Shown here piece after piece: positions 59,756 to 64,000 of a stretch of 64,000 bases of DNA; positions within the stretch are counted from its first letter, which is position 1, and every line of letters begins with the position of its first letter. A program made the translations under genes and the position numbers. Origin of the DNA: Asterella californica (taxonomy: Eukaryota > Streptophyta > Marchantiopsida > Marchantiales > Aytoniaceae); NCBI GenBank assembly GCA_036924285.1, contig JAYKYS010000008.1, positions 22,057,001-22,121,000 of the forward strand, written 5' to 3'. The notes under the pieces were generated by a model. It had not been told where the DNA came from. It made no database searches and worked only from the letters and a program-made list of their open reading frames with translations.

Positions 59756-60408
59756 GATCCTGCTTCTGTCTCCAATCTCGAGCTGCTGCAACACTACTAC
59801 AATCGAACTCGATCTGCTGCACTCCGAAGCTTCCTTCTCGATTTTCATCTCGACCCTCAATTTCTAATCTTCTAGTCCCTTGGGGATTCTTCACTCTTCC
59901 ACCTTGAGTGCACTTCCTGATTGGAAGGCGTCCTCTCTTATTCACTCACTTCAATTCACTTCTACGCGCTTCTAATGCCCTCTCCAATTCTTAAATCAAA
60001 GTCAATTCTCAAATCGAGAAGCAACCAAGAGAGCTCTGGTGCTAATGCGCTCCAGCTTCCGTGTCTTCGTGATTTAGGTAATGACTTCGACTACTCTAGA
60101 CCTACCTACTACAAGGGTGACTGCACAGCAGGTACACCTATCCTTACCTAGTTGGTGTGCGATTGGTACCTACGTGGTTGTAGTCACTGTCTTCCCGGAA
60201 GCATGCTCTGTCTTCTGGCTTCCAGAAGACATCTCCCAGAAGACGTCCGTCTTCCGACTTCGGAAGAAGTTGACTTCTTCTCACAAATTCTATTAAGATC
60301 ATCATCCCGCTAAGCAGAGTGTAATCTTAAGTAATCAGGTTTCTTCAATTATATAAACACGTCATTAATTTAAAATTTCCGAGAAAATCTCCAATCTTGC
60401 AAATTGTG

Positions 60409-61225
60409 TCGTATCTTCCCATCCTTCTTCTTTGCAAAAAGAACTGGGGCTCCGTAAGATGACTTGCTGGTTTGAATATATCCTTGCGGTAATAGCTCAC
60501 CGAATTATCTTTTCAACTCAAGGAGTTCCACCTGATTGAGTCGATGAAGGAGCTTTGGAAGGTGATATGATCCTAGCAAGACCTCGATCTTGTGATCCAC
60601 CACCCACCTTGGAGATAACTTAACAGGTAACTCATCCGTCAGGACATCCTCAAACTCCTTAATCACTTTGCGGAGCACCTTCAGAAGTTTAATCGCGTCT
60701 CCTGATGTTTCATTTTGTCCATCACTCGCCATCAAATCTGTAACCCGCATCACACATGACCCTGTCGTTGAAATCCATCAGTTTGTTTTTTTTATCAAAA
60801 ATCATCATAAAATCATCATTTTTTTGCGTCTTTTAGATCAGCCTCACTCCCAGTCTTTGCCCTTTAACTCTGACGTTCAACCTCAAAGGTTCCGCCTAAG
60901 TTCTATTTCAAGAAAATGTTTCCCAAAAATGCATGGATATCATCTATCTTGCACACCGTGTAGTTCTCTGTGAACTCCATCTTCCCACACACAAATCGTA
61001 CGTCCAAGGTCACTTCAGAAGTTTGGTACGTCTTGCGCTTGTCAAGCGAACCTGAATAGGCTTTTCTGCCTTGGAGGTAGATAAGCCCACTTCTTCACCA
61101 ACTTTGGACCTATGAAGGAGTGGGTCGCTCTTGTGTCCACAAGAAAAGTAACATCACGGTTAGCAACTTTGGCTTCTAGAAACATCAGTCCCGAAGTCTT
61201 CTTTGTTGTCCCATCATGGAAAATG
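60409..61225 (-). pseudogene. Inverted chromovirus fragment: protease to start of RT
   Basis: On the minus strand from 61225: FLVDTRATHSFIGPKLVKKW (protease active site, glycine changed to arginine), TYQTSEVTLDVRFVCGKMEF, then frame 60505-60753 (VIKEFEDVLTDELPVKLSPR, VVDHKIEVLLG). It ends in the RT start with VLFAKKKDG at about 60430. This copy lacks the 2-kb insertion found at 6203-8208, which proves that insertion is secondary. Several stops. Confidence 0.85.
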
Positions 61226-61470
61226 TCTCTTAAACGGTGCCTCCAGCGCACCTAGCGGTCCAACCGTCCGTGATGTCTCTCTGGGTCCAGACTCCGGAAC
61301 GGTGGTCTAAGCCCGCCGTCTCGTTCTTTAGTCTTGCCCTAGCCTTTGGATTGTTCTTAAATCTAGACGTCCAAGTCTGGACTGAAAAGCGTCTTGGTAC
61401 TGACCCAGCCATCACCTCATACCCCCAAGAGTCCACCCGAAATCTGGGTAGCGTTGTCTCATCGCAACCG
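61226..61470 (-). repeat. Inverted chromovirus LTR piece
   Basis: The minus strand matches the second half of the LTR (compare 12080-12270), including AGACGTCTGGATTTAAGAAC-like sequence and the GACGGACATCACAGACGG region. It is joined directly to protease at 61225, so primer site and gag are deleted. The right border with B2 is approximate. Confidence 0.7.
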
Positions 61471-62648
61471 TGTATCTGTCAAGATAGGGGTCGCTCGAGG
61501 AAGACCGTCTTCATGGACGGTGGAGTGGTGGTGTAGAGCTTTCCACGGGCCAGAAGCAGAGAACCGCAAATATGAGTTGGAGAAGAAGATTCTGCCGATG
61601 ATCTGAGAGAAGTGACATGTACCTAGAAGTATACATGCCTCTTCTTGGAAGACAGACAAGGGAGGAACGGAAGGAAAGTGGAAGCTTATCGAGAGCCGAA
61701 AAAGCGTCTTCTGGGGAAGTTGTACCTTCACCTTTTTCCCAAGGGAAAGGTCCATAAGGTTAGATACCTTGGAGACCAGGATGTGGAGTTCCTGGAAGCT
61801 ATACGGGAAGGACATGTCGTCAACTAGGGCGCCTTCTTCCACACCTACATCAAGATCGAGTTGATGTACTTGGGCACCTCAGCAAGAGGGCATCTTACCC
61901 CCTTCTTCGCTATCAGTACATGTCCAAGGGGGACTTCAAGGAAGACCAGTTGGCCAAGTATGGGTCAGCAGGACAACGAGAGGTAAAGGAAGAGATCTCG
62001 GAGGAAGAAGACCGGACAGTTGCCATGTCTTGTCCTCCCACTCTAGTGTCTCAGACGAGACCAGACACTCAGCAGAAGTCGATTATGGTGCGGAAAGACG
62101 ACTTCAATAATACAGAAGACGCGTCGTCACCGAGGAAGATGAGACATAGGAGTGTACCTCAGAAGAGTACATCTTTCTCGACCATCCACTCTGGATCTGA
62201 GTCGGATTCACAAGATGACACGTCCAGCATCATGATCACGAGGAAGACAGCTTCTGCGACTACAAGGAGTCTTCCGAAGACTCCAGAAGTCAAGACATGG
62301 GTTGATGTTTCGACTGCGATCAGAGGAAATGCAACGAAGAGGACTGCTTCTACGGTGGGAAGAGATCTTCCACCCTGGAAGACATTAAGGGTAGCATCTT
62401 CTCGAGCGCAAAAAGAGAAGACCATGATGGTAGAAGAGGTATCCAAGTCTCTAGAAGACAAAGAAGACGCCTCAGATCGATTCGTGGGCATGAACTTGTC
62501 TTCTGCGAGAAGACGGCTGGAAGAATTCAGCGCATTCTTCAGTTTGGATATCCAGCCAGCAATTGAGTTGGTGGAGAACGCGCGATGGCTCAGGAGAAGT
62601 CATTGTAGCCTAGATTCAGTCTTCGAACCTTTGTGCTCAACGTCGTAA
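61471..62648 (+). pseudogene. GAAGAC-rich element, copy B2: coding fragment
   Basis: It matches 24.73-25.86 kb in the same orientation. Phrases: KIGVARGRPSSWTVEWW, KKRLLGKLYLHLFPKGKVHK and VRYLGDQDVEFLEAIREGHV (61700-61810), then an open frame of 242 codons from 61920. That frame is Ser/Thr/Lys/Glu-rich, with two TIHSGSESDSQDD-like acidic spots, KTLRVASSRAQKEKTMMVEE and a helical end SSARRRLEEFSAFFSLDIQP. It has fewer stops than copy C, so it is the best copy for searching. Function unknown; gag-like by position. Confidence 0.55.
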
Positions 62649-62649
62649 G

Positions 62650-63100
62650 CAACTATTAGTTCAGCGAATGCAGTGTTGATAAAATGAGATACATTATCAG
62701 AGACAATGGTAATGAGAACTCCAAATATGAAAAAGATGTTTCTCTGAAGAAAATGGATCGTATTTTGAGCGGTTGTTCTAGAGAAAGATTCTACCTCTAC
62801 TCACTTGGGCACATAGGCCACTGCAACTATGATGTATCCATGTCGGATGATCTTTGATGGAGGGTTGATTGGTGCGACAAAGTCAATGACACATTTTTAG
62901 AATGATCCTGCCTCTAGGATTTGTATCAACATCATCATGTATCTTGACATAGACTTGTCATATCATTGACAAGCATCACATGCTTTGAGGTAGTTATGCG
63001 AATCTCTAGTAACTGTTGATCAGCAGTAATTGATAAGATAAATCTTTCTTACCATTAAGTCTCATACGAAGTGTCTTCCATCGTCTTCATGACATGCTAT
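62650..63100 (-). pseudogene. Gypsy integrase core (fourth element)
   Basis: The minus strand in shifting frames reads DFVAPINPPSKIIRHGYIIV (first aspartate), AYVPK, stop, VEVESFSRTTAQNTIHFLQR and LITIVSDNVSHFINTAFAEL (second aspartate; the family has SDNG or SDRG). It is cut at 62650 by the B2 fragment before the catalytic glutamate. Inactive. Confidence 0.75.
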
Positions 63101-63170
63101 AAGTTCCACGGAGATCTCTGTATGGTCGATGCATCTCTTGAGTACATTATCATCTCTCTTCTTACAAAAC

Positions 63171-63232
63171 CTTCCATTACGTTGCACTCCCATTCTCCAA
63201 TGACAGAGAATAGGAGTGCAACGTAATGGAAG
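63171..63232. repeat. Near-perfect 27-bp inverted repeat inside pol
   Basis: CTTCCATTACGTTGCACTCC (63171-63190) is perfectly complementary to 63213-63232. The stem extends inward over 63191-63197/63206-63212 with one mismatch; loop 8 nt. It lies in the RNase H-integrase linker of the pol remnant. Confidence 0.95.
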
Positions 63233-63299
63233 ATTTTGACTTTGTTTGGAGTAAGTCTTGATACATTGCTGATCTCCAAGTAATCTTTCATCCGAAGGA

Positions 63300-64000
63300 T
63301 CAATGAGGATTGTGTAGTAGTTCCCTGTGTATCAAGAAAAGTTGGAAATCCACAAGGTTGATGTTGATACATGTGGGAGATGGATCCTCTTCTAGTCAAC
63401 TTAGAAAATCCACATTGACATGTATCTTCCTTGGTCAATATTTCACTATGAATGTGAACTCTTGAAGGAGTAGCATCTATCTGGCTAATCTCTTTGATCT
63501 CATTGGTTTATTGACCAAGTATTTCGTGGCTTGATGGTCAACATGAAATATAGATGTGTTCTCTACGAGATAGTGACAAAATTTCTGCACAACAAATATC
63601 ATTCTTATACATTCTAACTATGTGATGGAGTAGTTGTGTTTTGCCAAACTGAGCTCTTTATTGACGCAGAAGATTGGATGATCCTTCCATGAATTGTCTA
63701 ACTCCAAGAGTATTGCCCCTGTGGCAATTTGGGAAATATCGACGAACACGTGGAACTGCATGATCCATATATGTGCTGAAGCTTTTGCTTCACTGTGTTG
63801 GATGTTTTGTCGCATGTTGGACTCCAGATAAAGTCGATCATATTGTGCAGCAATACTGTGAGAGGGGTTGCTAATATTTGACGTATCATCGATAATAACT
63901 TGTGCACCCTAAGAATCTCTTGAGTTCTCTTATCATAGATGGGATGGAGATGCTTTGAATGACGTCTATCTTTGTGGGATCGACCATGATTCCTTACTCG
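63300..64000 (-). pseudogene. Gypsy RT end and RNase H (fourth element)
   Basis: From the right edge: tether phrase TPLTVLLHNMIDFIWSPTCD (63698-63907 frame), then RNase H FHVFVDISQIATGAILLELD with the catalytic aspartate and LSLAKHNYSIT (63618-63815). The C-terminal part is FHVDHQATKYLVNKPMRSKR and ARWMLLLQEFTFIVKY near 63440-63580. It continues past the window end. Frame breaks are present, so it is inactive. This is not the chromovirus: motifs differ. Confidence 0.8.

Larger units (their letters stand above)
56611..60408 (-). mobile_element. GAAGAC-rich element, copy B1 (5' part)
   Basis: It matches 1-1973 in the same order and 22.7-24.7 kb inversely. Read on the minus strand: the LTR-like part (60408 downward, just short of the terminus), the primer-like TGGTTTAGTGTAACAG near 56750, then coding start ATG 56730 (MHPRRLVLSQAELAEVKPFI) running to about 56612 with a TGA inside. 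Two solo LTRs are inserted in it. It is cut at both ends by chromovirus pieces. Confidence 0.6.

Noticed and set aside
61237..61606. Open frames across 61237-61606 as genes
   Set aside because: They cross the junction between an inverted LTR piece and the GAAGAC-element fragment.

Overview
The window looks like nuclear DNA of a land plant, from a transposon-rich stretch between genes. It holds one intact host gene, the chloroplast thylakoid protein TatB/HCF106 (minus strand, 18505-20544, six exons, 282 codons). It also holds one likely first exon of a UMP-CMP kinase (13589-13703, minus). Most of the rest is broken LTR retrotransposons of at least four families and AT-rich, palindrome-rich repeat DNA. 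The TatB exon structure, the tRNA-Met type primer site and the chromodomain integrase fit a plant. The style of the gag and protease genes makes me think of a bryophyte, perhaps a liverwort, but the sequence does not prove this.

Layout. 1-12548: a GAAGAC-rich element (minus) abuts an inverted 3' fragment of a Ty3/gypsy chromovirus. Next comes a second, plus-strand chromovirus copy with a truncated 5' LTR, primer site, gag, protease, RT, integrase, chromodomain and a complete 3' LTR. Its pol is split by a 2-kb insertion. 12549-17150: the kinase exon, unusual interleaved palindromes, a TIR element and a SINE-like unit. 17151-22726: the TatB gene and its flanks. 22727-28460: the best copy of the GAAGAC-rich element, with a degenerate coiled-coil, gag-like coding region. 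28460-47900: AT-rich DNA with a family of double-hairpin repeats, tandem duplications and no convincing gene.

47903-64000 is a nest. A gag gene (family X, plus) is split by a complete but defective Ty3/gypsy element (E1, minus) with two LTRs of 859 and 882 bp and an Asp-tRNA-like primer site. The X gag is then cut off by a chromovirus LTR, followed by another GAAGAC-rich copy. That copy carries two solo LTRs, each flanked by a perfect 4-bp target duplication (GTCC and GATC). An inverted chromovirus piece, a further GAAGAC-rich coding fragment and the minus-strand RNase H/integrase of another gypsy element complete the window.

None of the retroelements looks able to move on its own. All have stops, frameshifts or missing domains. 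Only TatB can be given a cellular role with confidence: a subunit of the twin-arginine protein translocase in the thylakoid membrane. The candidates for something undescribed are the double-hairpin repeat family (30-46 kb), the GAAGAC-rich retroelement family, and the overlapping perfect palindromes at 13.3 and 14.8 kb.
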